From positions 62,001 to 126,000 of the forward strand of contig JABDHK010000013.1 in the NCBI GenBank assembly GCA_012972835.1: a stretch of DNA of 64,000 nucleotides, given 5' to 3'. A program made the position numbers and the translations under genes. This document shows, one piece after another, positions 47,986 through 57,126 of this stretch. Position 1 is the stretch's first letter. Every line of letters starts with the position of its first letter. The notes under the pieces were generated by a model. The model worked only from the letters and a program-made list of their open reading frames with translations, ran no database searches and was not told the DNA's origin. This stretch comes from Chlorobiaceae bacterium. GTDB taxonomy: Bacteria > Bacteroidota > Chlorobiia > Chlorobiales > Chlorobiaceae.

Positions 47986-50103
47986 ATGCAGAACCTTTGG
48001 AACGACACCGATTTTCAACGCTTTGTAAAAGAGCAGTCTAACTCACCCGAGATACCATCGGAACTGGCTGAGCTGGTCTACGCTTCCCGATTGCTTGGCA
48101 GTGAAAGCTCACTGGTGATACATGGCGGGGGCAACACCTCGGTTAAATGTGAACTGGCTGATATGGTTGGCAACCGGGCGGAAGTACTCTTGATCAAGGC
48201 CAGCGGGATTGATTTGAATCGGGTTACCTGTCTTGATTATACGCCACTGAGGCTGGGGCCGCTGCGCAAACTTGGAGAGCTCTTCAGTCGAAACGATAAG
48301 GCAAGTGAAGATGCGCTGCGACGATTTTCGACAAAAGAGTTTAAATATCTCTTGCTCTTGAATATGTTCAGTCTGACCGACCATATGACTGAGCAGAGGT
48401 TGACTCCTTCAATCGAGACTCTTCTTCACTCCTTTCTTCCCCACAGATTTATTTTACATACCCACTCGTTTGCTTTACTGACTATCAGTAATCAGCCCGA
48501 TGGAGAAAGGCTTTGCCGTGAAACGCTTGGCGAAAGCTTTGGCTCTGTTGACTATATCAAACCTGGGATTGGTCTTGCCCGGGCGGCAGCTGTTGTTTAT
48601 GAGGCAAACCCTGAGATTCAAGGTTTGGTGCTGCAGAAACATGGACTGGTAACATTTGGTGCTACAGCCAGGGAAGCCTACAGTCGAATGATCGATGCTG
48701 TCAGCAAGCTTGAAGCACGTATTGCAGTGGCTGGCAGAAAAACCTTTCCTCTGGCTAAGCTCCCAGCCTCCATAGCTCCTGTTGAAGATACTGCCCCTAT
48801 CATAAGGGGAGCATGTGTCGATGAAAAAGCACCGGGCACAAGAGAGTACCGCCACTTTATTCTCGACTTCCGTACCTCTGAGGTTATTCTCGACTATGTC
48901 AATAGTGAGGATCTGGTTTCCATGAGCCAAAAAGGCGCCATGACTCCAGATTTTATTATCCGTACCAAAAACAAGCCACTTGTAGTTCCTCCGCCGGATT
49001 CCGGAAACCTGTCAGGATTCAAGCTGGCGGTGCAGGAGGCTGTTCAGCGTTACCGTCAGGAATATACCGACTATTATACCGTTCAGCAGCAGGCTGCAGG
49101 CATGCAGGTAACCATGCTTGATCCATTGCCGAGAGTTGTTCTTGTCCCTGGTCTTGGGTTGTTCGGCCTTGGCAGAACCGCAAAATCCGCAGCAGTCAAT
49201 GCCGATATTGCAACATGTACTGCGGCGGCCATTCTTGATGCTGAATCGCTCGGCAAGTTTGAGTCTATCAGTGACCGGGAAGCTTTTGAGATTGAGTACT
49301 GGGATATGGAGCAGGCAAAGATGAACAAGGTTCATCATGATGTTTTTGCAGGCAAAATCGTCATGGTAACTGGAGCTGCCAGTGGTATTGGCCTTGCAAC
49401 AGCCAAAGCTTTTCGCCAGAAAGGTGCCGAACTTGTCATTCTCGATCTTTCTCAAGAATCACTTGAACGGGCAGCAGAGGAACTTGGCGGCAATGTTCTG
49501 GCAATGAGCTGTGATGTTACCTCCCGGGCGGCTGTACGTTCTGCTTTTGATGCTGCTTGCCGCCGGTTTGGCGGTTTGGACATTGTTGTTTCCAATGTAG
49601 GCGCCGCTATTCAGGGACGTATTGGCGAAGTCTCTGATGAAGTGCTGCGCAAAAGCTTCGAACTCAACTTCTTTTCACACCAGTCCATTGCACAGGAGGC
49701 TGTAAGGGTCATGAAACTGCAGGGTACGGGTGGCGTATTGCTGTTCAATGTTTCAAAACAGGCAGTCAATCCCGGTCCGGACTTCGGTCCTTATGGACTG
49801 CCAAAAGCTGCGACAATGTTTCTTGTTCGTCAATATGCCCTTGATCACGGTCGTGACGGTATTCGTTCCAATGGTATCAATGCAGATCGTATCCGTAGCG
49901 GTCTTCTTACCGAAGAGATGATTAAAGCACGATCAACAGCCCGTGGTCTCAGTGAAAAGGAGTACATGGCAGGAAACCTGCTGCAGCTTGAGGTTACCGC
50001 CGAAGATGTTGCAGAGGCCTTCGTACACCTTGCGCTCGAAACCAGAACAACAGGTTCAATTACTACAGTCGATGGCGGCAATATTGCAGCTGCACTCCGT
50101 TAA
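47986..50103 (+). CDS. Bifunctional class II aldolase / short-chain dehydrogenase
   Basis: 705 residues. The N-terminal half (about 15-420) is a class II aldolase/adducin domain: LVIHGGGNTSVK, KASGIDL and a zinc site in FILHTHSFALLTI, then QGLVLQKHGLVTFG. From about 456 an SDR domain follows: GKIVMVTGAASGIGLATAKAF, DIVVSNVGAA, catalytic Ser and YxxxK in FNVSKQAVNPGPDFGPYGLPKAA, and ITTVDGGN. The fusion resembles the RhaD/RhaE-type rhamnulose-1-phosphate aldolase/lactaldehyde dehydrogenase proteins, but no other rhamnose genes are here. It should cleave a ketose 1-phosphate to DHAP plus an aldehyde and oxidise or reduce a hydroxy or carbonyl group. It heads the block with LsrF-like and RLP genes. 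Confidence 0.88.
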   Translation: MQNLWNDTDFQRFVKEQSNSPEIPSELAELVYASRLLGSESSLVIHGGGNTSVKCELADMVGNRAEVLLIKASGIDLNRVTCLDYTPLRLGPLRKLGELFSRNDKASEDALRRFSTKEFKYLLLLNMFSLTDHMTEQRLTPSIETLLHSFLPHRFILHTHSFALLTISNQPDGERLCRETLGESFGSVDYIKPGIGLARAAAVVYEANPEIQGLVLQKHGLVTFGATAREAYSRMIDAVSKLEARIAVAGRKTFPLAKLPASIAPVEDTAPIIRGACVDEKAPGTREYRHFILDFRTSEVILDYVNSEDLVSMSQKGAMTPDFIIRTKNKPLVVPPPDSGNLSGFKLAVQEAVQRYRQEYTDYYTVQQQAAGMQVTMLDPLPRVVLVPGLGLFGLGRTAKSAAVNADIATCTAAAILDAESLGKFESISDREAFEIEYWDMEQAKMNKVHHDVFAGKIVMVTGAASGIGLATAKAFRQKGAELVILDLSQESLERAAEELGGNVLAMSCDVTSRAAVRSAFDAACRRFGGLDIVVSNVGAAIQGRIGEVSDEVLRKSFELNFFSHQSIAQEAVRVMKLQGTGGVLLFNVSKQAVNPGPDFGPYGLPKAATMFLVRQYALDHGRDGIRSNGINADRIRSGLLTEEMIKARSTARGLSEKEYMAGNLLQLEVTAEDVAEAFVHLALETRTTGSITTVDGGNIAAALR

Positions 50104-50158
50104 ATAAAAGAAATATAACAGGTAACCATTAATTACAGAAAAGAGGAGATCAAGCATC

Positions 50159-51040
50159 ATGGCGGAATACGATAAAGATAAGCAGGCCAAAGAGTATCAC
50201 CTTGATACTCCCTTTAACACCTATGGATTTTTCCTGAAAGGAGCCCACTCTCTCGACTGGGGAATGAAAAACCGTCTGTCGAGGATATTCAGGCCTGATA
50301 CCGGAAAAACGGTGATGCTCGCAATAGATCATGGCTACTTCCAGGGTCCGACCACAGGCCTTGAACGCCCGGATATCAATATTGTTCCGCTTATGCCCTA
50401 TGCTGATGCCATCATGCTTACACGCGGCATCCTGCGCACTACAGTTCCGCCCAGCCTTACCAGAGCGGTAGTCATGCGCTGCAGTGGAGGACCAAGCATT
50501 CTCAAAGAGCTCTCTGATGAAGAGCTTGCAGTTGATATCGAAGATGCCATCCGTATGAATGTCGCCGCAATAACTCTTCAGATATTTGTTGGCGGTGAAT
50601 TTGAGACCCGATCCATTCACAACATGACAAGACTTGTTGATATGGGTCTTCGCTACGGGATTCCTACCATGGCTGTTACTGCAGTTGGCAAGGATATGGT
50701 GCGCGATGCAAAATACTTCAGGCTTGCCTGCAGAATGGCTGCAGAGCTTGGTGCGCAGATTGTTAAAACCTACTATGTTCCTGAAGATTTTGAAACGATT
50801 ATCGCATCATGCCCAGTGCCGATTGTTATGGCCGGTGGTAAAAAAATCTCTGAACTTGAAGCTTTGACGATGTCGTGGAGTGCAATCCAGGGCGGTGCTT
50901 CGGGTGTTGATATGGGTCGTAATATTTTTCAGAGCGATGCTCCTCTTGCCATGATGAAAGCCGTAAATAAGGTAGTGCATGAGCAGATGAATCCGACTGA
51001 TGCTTTCGACTATTTCAATACCATAAAGGCTGAGGGATAA
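50159..51040 (+). CDS. LsrF-like thiolase / DeoC-fold class I aldolase
   Basis: 293 residues, very close in pattern to E. coli Lsr[79 protein letters not shown] (K203, the expected Schiff-base Lys), IVMAGGKK, and [15 protein letters not shown]. LsrF transfers the acetyl part of 3-hydroxy-5-phosphonooxypentane-2,4-dione to CoA, giving acetyl-CoA and DHAP. No other lsr gene is present. A good ribosome-binding site (AGAGGAG, 50141-50147) precedes the ATG at 50159. A general fructose-bisphosphate aldolase role is less likely given the full LsrF motif set. Confidence 0.85.
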   Translation: MAEYDKDKQAKEYHLDTPFNTYGFFLKGAHSLDWGMKNRLSRIFRPDTGKTVMLAIDHGYFQGPTTGLERPDINIVPLMPYADAIMLTRGILRTTVPPSLTRAVVMRCSGGPSILKELSDEELAVDIEDAIRMNVAAITLQIFVGGEFETRSIHNMTRLVDMGLRYGIPTMAVTAVGKDMVRDAKYFRLACRMAAELGAQIVKTYYVPEDFETIIASCPVPIVMAGGKKISELEALTMSWSAIQGGASGVDMGRNIFQSDAPLAMMKAVNKVVHEQMNPTDAFDYFNTIKAEG

Positions 51041-51171
51041 CTGCAAAAAATTGTCGAACAGGTCGGCAGGCTGCATGGTCTGCTTTCGTGTTATGCTACA
51101 GTCTGTTTTTCTTAATGGGAGCCCTTCTGCAACCCACGGATTGCTGGAACAGTGGGGGATGACATTTTTTT

Positions 51172-52473
51172 ATGAATACTGAGGATATTAAAGGTTTTTT
51201 TGCCTCAAGAGATCAGCTTGACATGGCTGACTACCTGACGCTTGATTATTACCTCGAATGCGTCGGGGACATTGAGACTGCTCTTGCGCATTTCTGCAGC
51301 GAGCAATCCACGGCACAGTGGAAGCGTGTCGATCATGATGAAGATTTCCGCCCGAAATATGGCGCCAAGGTTATCAGCCTGACGATAGAGGGAGAGCTGG
51401 AGAAGCTCAGTTACCCTGTCAGGCACTCCGAATCCGGGCCTGTTCACGCATGCCGTGTCACCATTGCTCATCCTCATCGCAATTTCGGTACCAAATTACC
51501 GAATCTGCTTTCAGCGGTATGTGGAGAGGGAGTTTTTTTTACTCCCGGCGTGCCAATAGTCAAGCTGCTTGATATAGGGTTTCCGGAGCAATATCTTCTT
51601 GCCTTTGATGGCCCGAAATTCGGTATCGAGGGTATTCGTGATCTTCTGCAGGCGTATAACCGGCCAATATTTTTTGGTGTAGTGAAGCCAAATATCGGTT
51701 TAAGTCCAGCCCATTTTGCTGAAATTGCCCTTCAGAGCTGGCTTGGCGGCCTTGATATTGCCAAGGACGATGAAATGCTTGCCGATGTTGATTGGTCAAC
51801 CCTTGTTGACCGTTCCCATGCTCTTGGAGAGGCCAGATTAAAGGCGGAAAAGGAGACCGGTGTACCGAAAGTTTATCTTGCCAATATCACCGATGAGGTA
51901 GACCGCCTGATCGAGCAGCACGATATTGCTGTCAGCAATGGAGCCAATGCACTGCTTATTAATGCTCTGCCGGTTGGGCTCAGTGCTGTCAGAATGCTCG
52001 CCAGACATACGAAAGTCCCTCTTATCGGGCATTTTCCCTTTATTGCGGCCTTCAGCAGAATGGAAAAATACGGTGTTCACTCAAGGGTCATGACCAAGCT
52101 TCAGCGTCTTGCAGGTCTTGACTCGATTATCATGCCTGGATTCGGAGGCAGGATGATGACTACTGAAGAGGAGGTAAAGCTGAATATTCAGGAGTGTCTG
52201 CAGGAGTTTGGCCATATCAGGCGTTCACTCCCTGTTCCCGGAGGCAGCGATTCAGCACTTACCCTTGAAACAGTTTATCGCCATGTAGGAGGCGTTGATT
52301 TCGGCTTTGTTCCCGGTCGCGGCATTTTTGGTCATCCCCTTGGCCCCAAAGCTGGCGCAGCAAGTATCCGCCAGGCATGGGAAGCCATAGAAAAGGGAAT
52401 ATCTCTTGAAGCCTATGCAGTCGGGCGTCCTGAACTTCAGGCAATGGTTGATGGGGTAAACAAAAAAAAGTAG
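51172..52473 (+). CDS. RubisCO-like protein (form IV)
   Basis: 433 residues with RubisCO large-chain fold. The carbamylation segment [10 protein letters not shown] is kept (K198, D200, E201). K172 (equivalent to K175) is kept, but K177 is N174 in VKPNIGLSP. The HIHRAMHA region is GHFPFIAAF (286-294), loop 6 MPGFGGRMM (321-329) lacks the catalytic Lys, and the S379 region is PGGSD. It therefore cannot be a carboxylase. Green sulfur bacterial RLPs are linked to sulfur metabolism and oxidative stress, while related RLPs enolise or isomerise thiomethyl-pentulose phosphates. It lies 131 bases after the LsrF-like gene. Confidence 0.94.
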   Translation: MNTEDIKGFFASRDQLDMADYLTLDYYLECVGDIETALAHFCSEQSTAQWKRVDHDEDFRPKYGAKVISLTIEGELEKLSYPVRHSESGPVHACRVTIAHPHRNFGTKLPNLLSAVCGEGVFFTPGVPIVKLLDIGFPEQYLLAFDGPKFGIEGIRDLLQAYNRPIFFGVVKPNIGLSPAHFAEIALQSWLGGLDIAKDDEMLADVDWSTLVDRSHALGEARLKAEKETGVPKVYLANITDEVDRLIEQHDIAVSNGANALLINALPVGLSAVRMLARHTKVPLIGHFPFIAAFSRMEKYGVHSRVMTKLQRLAGLDSIIMPGFGGRMMTTEEEVKLNIQECLQEFGHIRRSLPVPGGSDSALTLETVYRHVGGVDFGFVPGRGIFGHPLGPKAGAASIRQAWEAIEKGISLEAYAVGRPELQAMVDGVNKKK

Positions 52474-52501
52474 TTGACGGTTAAGAAAGAAAGGTCTGCA
52501 T

Positions 52502-53326
52502 ATGGGTATGCTCGATGATAAGGTTGCCATCATTACCGGATCTACCAAAGGGATTGGCAAAGCCATTGCTCATGAGTTTATCCGCCAGGGCGCAAAGGTA
52601 GTTATAACTTCCTCTTCTCAAGGGAATGTTGAGGCAGCACTTCTGGAATTTCCCCCGGAAAGCGTTTGCGGCTGTGTCTGCAACGTTGTCTCGACTGTTG
52701 ATATGGAACAACTGATTGTTGCAGCTATTGAGAGATTTGGCAGGATAGATTGTTTTATCAATAATGCTGGGATTTCAGATCCCTTCAAGAGCATTACTGA
52801 AAGTGATCCGGATATATGGGGAAAGGTAATTGATACCAACCTTAAAGGCACCTATAACGGCTGCCGTGCAGCTGTCAACTATTTTCTCAAGCAAAACAGT
52901 AGAGGAAAAATCATTAATATGGCTGGTTCCGGCTCTGACAGGGGCTCTAATACACCATGGATGAGTGCTTATGGTTCCACGAAAGCAGCCATTGCCCGCT
53001 TTACCTATGCAGTTGCGGAAGAGTATCGGCCTAAAGGTATCTCCATCATGCTGTTGCATCCAGGTCTTGTACGAACTGAAATGCTCAGTTCCGACAACCC
53101 CACCCCCGAACTATCCCGGCAGCTGGCGACCTTCAATACAATTCTTGATATTTTTGCCCAGCCACCTTCCGTTGCCGCTCACCTTGCGGTTAAAATGGCT
53201 TCGGGATGGAGTGATTCAAAAACCGGTATCTATCTTTCGGCTTTGAATGGAAGAAGAAAAAAAATGTTGCTCCTGACCTATCCCTTCCGTAAAATACTTA
53301 ACAGAATTGACCGTCGAACCTATTAA
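52502..53326 (+). CDS. SDR family oxidoreductase
   Basis: 274 residues. NAD(P) motif VAIITGSTKGIGKAIAHEF, NNAGIS, IINMAGSGSD with catalytic Ser, Y-x3-K in SAYGSTKAAIARF, and a substrate loop up to about 215. The C-terminus is longer than usual. It follows the RLP after 28 bases and is probably in the same transcript. It could supply an oxidation of a sugar-phosphate hydroxyl to a ketone for the LsrF-like enzyme; this is inference. Confidence 0.88.
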   Translation: MGMLDDKVAIITGSTKGIGKAIAHEFIRQGAKVVITSSSQGNVEAALLEFPPESVCGCVCNVVSTVDMEQLIVAAIERFGRIDCFINNAGISDPFKSITESDPDIWGKVIDTNLKGTYNGCRAAVNYFLKQNSRGKIINMAGSGSDRGSNTPWMSAYGSTKAAIARFTYAVAEEYRPKGISIMLLHPGLVRTEMLSSDNPTPELSRQLATFNTILDIFAQPPSVAAHLAVKMASGWSDSKTGIYLSALNGRRKKMLLLTYPFRKILNRIDRRTY

Positions 53327-53339
53327 ACCGAGGGTTATT

Positions 53340-53849
53340 ATGCGCAAGGCAGCAGCTTTCGGAGTATTGTTTTATTCTCTTGTTGCAGTTTTTCTGCAGG
53401 GCTGTTACAGTTTTTCTGGAACATCAATACCTCCGCACCTCAAAACTATTGCCATACCGGTTATTGATGACCGTTCCGGTGCAGGTATAGCCCAATTCAG
53501 AGCGGAACTTACCAGGGGAGTGGTCAATAAAATAGAATCACAAAGCCCACTTCGTTTTACCCCATCCATGGCAAGTGCAGATGCCAACCTTGAAGGGACG
53601 ATCATCTCATTTTCTGATATGCCGAGCCAGCTTTCCAGTAAAACTGAGCGGGCCCTGACGAACAGGATTACGCTTATTGTGCAGGTTACCATGACCGACA
53701 GGGTGAAAAAAAAACCGATGTTTTCGCAATCGTTTGTCGGATTTGCTGATTATTATGCAGGTAACTATGCCGCCGAGCAGGAGGCAATTCGCTCTTGCGA
53801 AGTCCAGATTATCGATGACATATTTAATCGGGTAGTTTCAGGGTGGTAA
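53340..53849 (+). CDS. LptE-like LPS-assembly lipoprotein
   Basis: 169 residues from ATG 53340. Lipoprotein signal AFGVLFYSLVAVFLQGC with lipobox LQGC (acylated Cys at about 21). After it comes YSFSGTSIPPHLKTIAIPVIDDRSG...LTRGVVNKIESQSPLRF, the LptE family pattern of Bacteroidetes/Chlorobi. It would act at the outer membrane with LptD. Starts 13 bases after the SDR stop. Confidence 0.82.
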   Translation: MRKAAAFGVLFYSLVAVFLQGCYSFSGTSIPPHLKTIAIPVIDDRSGAGIAQFRAELTRGVVNKIESQSPLRFTPSMASADANLEGTIISFSDMPSQLSSKTERALTNRITLIVQVTMTDRVKKKPMFSQSFVGFADYYAGNYAAEQEAIRSCEVQIIDDIFNRVVSGW

Positions 53850-53913
53850 TAAAAAGTGCTTTTGTTAAAACGCAAGACCTGCCCCATGCAGGAATGGTTA
53901 AAGGAGGTTTTTT

Positions 53914-54342
53914 ATGGGTTCACACAAGGATGTCGAGTATCGTTTCGAACTTGCAAAAGGGTTTCTGGAAGAAGCAGAACAGGATTACTCTCTCAAGCGC
54001 TGGCGATCGTGTGTTTCCTGCTCAATACTGGTAGTTGAAAATACCGGACTTGCCATCTTGATGCTTTTTGGTGTCTCTCCTTTTACCCATAAACCGGGCA
54101 GGCACCTCTCACAACTCATCTCCGAAGGAACTGTGACAGAAGAGATAGCCGTTCTGGTTCGAGAGATTCTTCCTGAACTTGATCGATATGATTCGTCCGA
54201 AAAAATGCTGGCTAAATATGGTGATGAGTCCACATTCCAGCTTCCCTGGGAGCTCTTTAACGAGTCTGCGGGCGAGTCAGCTATCAAGTCTGCTCGGAAG
54301 TGTATGCGTATCAGTTCTGAAATTGCTGCGCTTGTTGCGTAA
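53914..54342 (+). CDS. HEPN-domain protein
   Basis: 142 residues: KDVEYRFELAKGFLEEAEQDYSLKRWRSCVSCSILVVENTGLAILMLFG, the four-helix HEPN pattern. A good AAAGGAGG site precedes the ATG. The usual partner, a MNT nucleotidyltransferase, is not seen on either side. No clear Rx4-6H catalytic motif, so RNase activity is doubtful. It abuts the decayed hsdM locus. Confidence 0.75.
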   Translation: MGSHKDVEYRFELAKGFLEEAEQDYSLKRWRSCVSCSILVVENTGLAILMLFGVSPFTHKPGRHLSQLISEGTVTEEIAVLVREILPELDRYDSSEKMLAKYGDESTFQLPWELFNESAGESAIKSARKCMRISSEIAALVA

Positions 54343-54487
54343 CGTACTGACGGCAATTGTTTCCTGGCGTTCTATCCCTTTGGCTTCGAGCCATGGACGC
54401 AGCGGTTCCGGGAATATATCGACGGTTTGAACATCAAGGAAAAGACCAAAAAATTACTTGCTAAAAGGATTTTACATACTCCCCAGC
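54343..54487. other. Short decayed stretch left of the element
   Basis: A frame from 54343 reads GNCFLAFYPFGFEPWTQRF... to a stop at 54508-54510. No start codon or known family. Probably a gene remnant between the HEPN gene and the hsdM relic. Confidence 0.35.
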
Positions 54488-54499
54488 GAACTGTTCGAT
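54431..54499 (+). pseudogene. hsdM: Left fragment of type I methyltransferase gene hsdM
   Basis: In the frame starting after TGA 54428-54430, the sequence ends ...NYLLKGFYILPSELFD. KGFYILPSELFD is the conserved HsdM stretch (KGYFILPSELF). The last four codons, GAA CTG TTC GAT at 54488-54499, are repeated at 62163-62174, where HsdM continues as [10 protein letters not shown]. So this is the left half of a gene split by the element. Only about 14 residues upstream of the junction are recognisable, so the N-terminus was also lost. Confidence 0.75.
54488..54499 (+). repeat. attL core (12-bp direct repeat)
   Basis: GAACTGTTCGAT, identical to 62163-62174. It reads ELFD in the HsdM frame on both sides. 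Confidence 0.8.
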
Positions 54500-54629
54500 T
54501 TCATACGTAGTGTATTTTGATGTATTTCATAAGTTGTTAAATTATCCCGTAACTGCTTATTATTCAACTGTCTATTTATTGCATCCGTTATCATTCCTTA
54601 TTATTCCTGTTGTTTAATTACGGTATGTT

Positions 54630-54655
54630 CTGTAACTTGTTTGAAACAGTTACAG
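54630..54655. promoter_or_regulatory. Inverted repeat upstream of the integrase
   Basis: CTGTAAC - TTGTTTGAAACA - GTTACAG, a perfect 7-bp inverted repeat, with another GTTACA at 54662-54667. It lies 25-50 bases before the integrase start and near attL, so it may be an integrase arm site or an operator. Confidence 0.5.
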
Positions 54656-54679
54656 GAAAAAGTTACAAGGTGGTGATGC

Positions 54680-55996
54680 ATGGGGGTAAAGATCAGAGAG
54701 CGAAAACTGTCAAGTGGTGAGGTTGCTTTTTACATTGACGTTTATCACGGTGAACTTGGACGGTTTTCTGTAAAGACTGGAATACAAGGGAATCCCAAAA
54801 ACCGGAAAGCGTTCAATACGGCAAAGGCTTCGGCCGAGGATAAACGAAGGGAATTTGAAAAGGACTTTCAGGCAGACGTTTCATTGTTGTTTGAGCGGAA
54901 AGAAAAATCAGCAGGTGACTTTATTGAATACCTGAGAGTGTCAATAGAAAAAACACAATACTCTATCGAAGCTAATACGCTGAAGAAACTCATTAAGTTT
55001 TCCGGTGGTGTTGTACCGTTTGACAAGCTAAACAAGGAATGGCTTGAACGGTTCAGGGCTTATTTGATGAATGATGAGGCTATTAGTCAGAATACCGCGA
55101 ACATTTACTTTAGAGTTGTACGTAAAACCATTAAGCAGGCGTGGCGGACAGGGTTCATTAAAGAGGACTTCACTGGTAAAGTGTCCAATGTCAAGCGGGA
55201 AGATGTACAGAGGCACTTCTTAACAGCCGATGACGTGGAATCGCTCTATAACAAGCCATGCAGTAATAAGATAGTGAAACAAGCGTTTCTTTTCGGATGC
55301 TTCACAGGACTGAGACTATCAGATGTCGAATTACTGACATGGGAAAAAATATCATTGGTCAATGGTTCACCTTTTATCAGATTCCAACAGAAAAAGACAG
55401 GCCAGTATGAAGAGTGTCCTATTCCTGAGCAGGCTGTTAAAATTCTCATGGAGGTTAAAAAACTACATCCTGAATTTGCGCCAGATGGGGATGAGAGGGT
55501 TTTTATTCTGCCTGATAGAACGTCAATAGGTAAGGCTCTTCATGCTTGGGGCGCGGATGCCGGTTTAAATTGGGATTTACATTTCCATGCGAGCAGGCAC
55601 ACGATGGCGACAATGATGTTATCCAGTGGTTCTGACATTTACACGGTATCAAAGCAATTAGGCCACAGAGACATTTCTACCACTCAAAAATATTGCCGAT
55701 TGGTTGATACAAAGCGAGTTGCAGAAGTAAACCGGTTGCCTGTATTCACTACGCTATCAAAGCCGCAGGGAGTCGCCATATCGCTAATGACAACTATATC
55801 AAGGCCAGAACAAATATTGCCACCTGAGCCAGTTATCGCACCAAAAGCAGGAAGTATAGCCGCAGCGTTGGAAGCCGAAGGGGAAGCCATTGCCAAAGCG
55901 TTGAGATTGAAAAAGAACCCGGCAGGTCGGTATCTGTTCGATGGCAGAGAGTACTCCGGAAAAGAGCTTGCAATTGCAGTATCAAGGGATGAGTAA
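54680..55996 (+). CDS. Tyrosine recombinase / site-specific integrase
   Basis: 438 residues. An N-terminal arm-binding region (GVKIRERKLSSGEVAFYIDVYHG), a core-binding SAM-like domain (about 75-165), and a catalytic domain with TGLRLSDVELL (Arg), HASRHTMATMML (His-x2-Arg), LGHRDISTTQKYCRLV (His and the Tyr nucleophile). The last about 90 residues have no recognised fold. It is of the Bacteroidetes/Chlorobi conjugative or satellite-element integrase type. It lies next to attL, as expected. Confidence 0.93.
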   Translation: MGVKIRERKLSSGEVAFYIDVYHGELGRFSVKTGIQGNPKNRKAFNTAKASAEDKRREFEKDFQADVSLLFERKEKSAGDFIEYLRVSIEKTQYSIEANTLKKLIKFSGGVVPFDKLNKEWLERFRAYLMNDEAISQNTANIYFRVVRKTIKQAWRTGFIKEDFTGKVSNVKREDVQRHFLTADDVESLYNKPCSNKIVKQAFLFGCFTGLRLSDVELLTWEKISLVNGSPFIRFQQKKTGQYEECPIPEQAVKILMEVKKLHPEFAPDGDERVFILPDRTSIGKALHAWGADAGLNWDLHFHASRHTMATMMLSSGSDIYTVSKQLGHRDISTTQKYCRLVDTKRVAEVNRLPVFTTLSKPQGVAISLMTTISRPEQILPPEPVIAPKAGSIAAALEAEGEAIAKALRLKKNPAGRYLFDGREYSGKELAIAVSRDE

Positions 55997-56024
55997 TTCA
56001 ATAATTATAAAACGGAGATCGGGG

Positions 56025-56792
56025 ATGTCGGAAAATAAAGTTGCGGAGATCATGAAAACGGATGAGGGGAAAATATCGGACATGGGGACGCTGTTATTTA
56101 CAGAGGATGAGCTTTACAGTAATAGACCTTATAAGGATGTCGAGGATTGGGAGCGGCAAAAAGCTGAGGCAATAAAGCAGTGCAGGTATAACAATAGCGC
56201 GTTGAAATGGTTATCCACTGCTTTTTTTGATTGGCAAAAGGAACAAACTGCGACAGTTGGAGATATTGAACATGCCGTTACTATTATGGATGCGTTCAGA
56301 TGGTATGCCAGCTATCAAAGGAGGCAATTTTCAGAAAATCAAACTTACGAAGCGAGGGAGTTTCTGAGGGAGGCGCAGAGAGGGGAAAGCGTCTGCGAAT
56401 TGATAAGTTTTCATCCTCAAAACATTAAGGCAATTCTTTGTGATTATGCCGTGATTCAGGTTGCTGAAAAGGCTTTAAAATATTGGAATGACATATTGCC
56501 ATACCACACAGGCACAGATCAGCAGGGAGCGGAGCAGGCAGAGGGCGCGCCAGATATACAAAAAAAGAGAAGGGCCGATTTATTTAATTTTTTTGATGAA
56601 TGTTTGAGGTTGGCCAATAGTGATGAGAAAGGTTTTTATCAGAAAGGGAGCCCACACAGACCAAAGAAAGGCGAAGAATCACAGCGGGATTATTTAATAC
56701 CACTTTGCAAGAAGTATCATAACACAGAGAATATTGATGGCTTATTAGAAACTTTTGAACGCAAGTTTAGAGCCTATAAGGCGGATAAATAA
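56025..56792 (+). CDS. Element protein of unknown function
   Basis: 255 residues from ATG 56025, chosen for the CGGAG site 8 bases upstream; an ATG at 55989 overlapping the integrase stop is possible. Rich in charged residues, no signal or membrane segment. The C-terminal 80 residues (KKRRADLFNFFDECLRLANSDEKGFYQKG...ENIDGLLETFERKFRAYK) look like a small helical domain. No family recognised. Confidence 0.7.
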   Translation: MSENKVAEIMKTDEGKISDMGTLLFTEDELYSNRPYKDVEDWERQKAEAIKQCRYNNSALKWLSTAFFDWQKEQTATVGDIEHAVTIMDAFRWYASYQRRQFSENQTYEAREFLREAQRGESVCELISFHPQNIKAILCDYAVIQVAEKALKYWNDILPYHTGTDQQGAEQAEGAPDIQKKRRADLFNFFDECLRLANSDEKGFYQKGSPHRPKKGEESQRDYLIPLCKKYHNTENIDGLLETFERKFRAYKADK

Positions 56793-56799
56793 AGCGGAT

Positions 56800-56813
56800 A
56801 GCGGATATCCGCT
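56800..56813. promoter_or_regulatory. Palindrome AGCGGATATCCGCT within GCGGATA repeats
   Basis: Perfect 14-bp palindrome, extending with one bulge to 25 bases (CGGATAGCGGATATCCGCTTATCCG). Two further GCGGATA copies lie just upstream, from 56781. It precedes the HTH gene by about 77 bases: likely operator or iteron-like site. Confidence 0.55.
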
Positions 56814-56889
56814 TATCCGATATTTTAACTCTATCTAACCATAGCTATTTATAAGCGTTGATAAACATTAACGCAAAACATAAATAGCC

Positions 56890-57123
56890 ATGAGCAACAC
56901 CACAACACAATTCACACCACCCGAAAAGAAATATCTGTCAGTCGATGGCGCGCGCCAGTATGCTGAAGATTATGCCAGTATCAAACTGTCAAGAACTCGT
57001 TTATATGCGCTTACAAGTAAGGGTAAAGTTCCTCACCTGAAAGGAGCGGGGGGAAAGTTGCTATTCCCTATTGACAAATTCAAAGCATGGCTTGAAGGTG
57101 GCGCAGCAAACGGGGAGGCTTGA
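56890..57123 (+). CDS. Helix-turn-helix (excisionase/AlpA-like) protein
   Basis: 77 residues. KKYLSVDGARQYAEDYASIKLSRTRLYALTSKGKVPHLKGAGGKLLFPIDKFKAWLEGG has the winged-HTH form of MerR/excisionase DNA-binding proteins (helix-turn-helix then a wing with LLFPIDKFKAWL). Probably the excisionase or regulator of the element. Confidence 0.75.
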   Translation: MSNTTTQFTPPEKKYLSVDGARQYAEDYASIKLSRTRLYALTSKGKVPHLKGAGGKLLFPIDKFKAWLEGGAANGEA

Positions 57124-57126
57124 ACC

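Noticed and set aside
50159-51040. Autoinducer-2 (Lsr) operon
   Set aside because: The LsrF-like gene stands alone; no lsrA-D, lsrK, lsrG or lsrR homologue is in the window.
51172-52473. Functional RubisCO
   Set aside because: Loop 6 lysine, the second lysine of motif KPK and the HxH segment are replaced; only a RubisCO-like role is possible.
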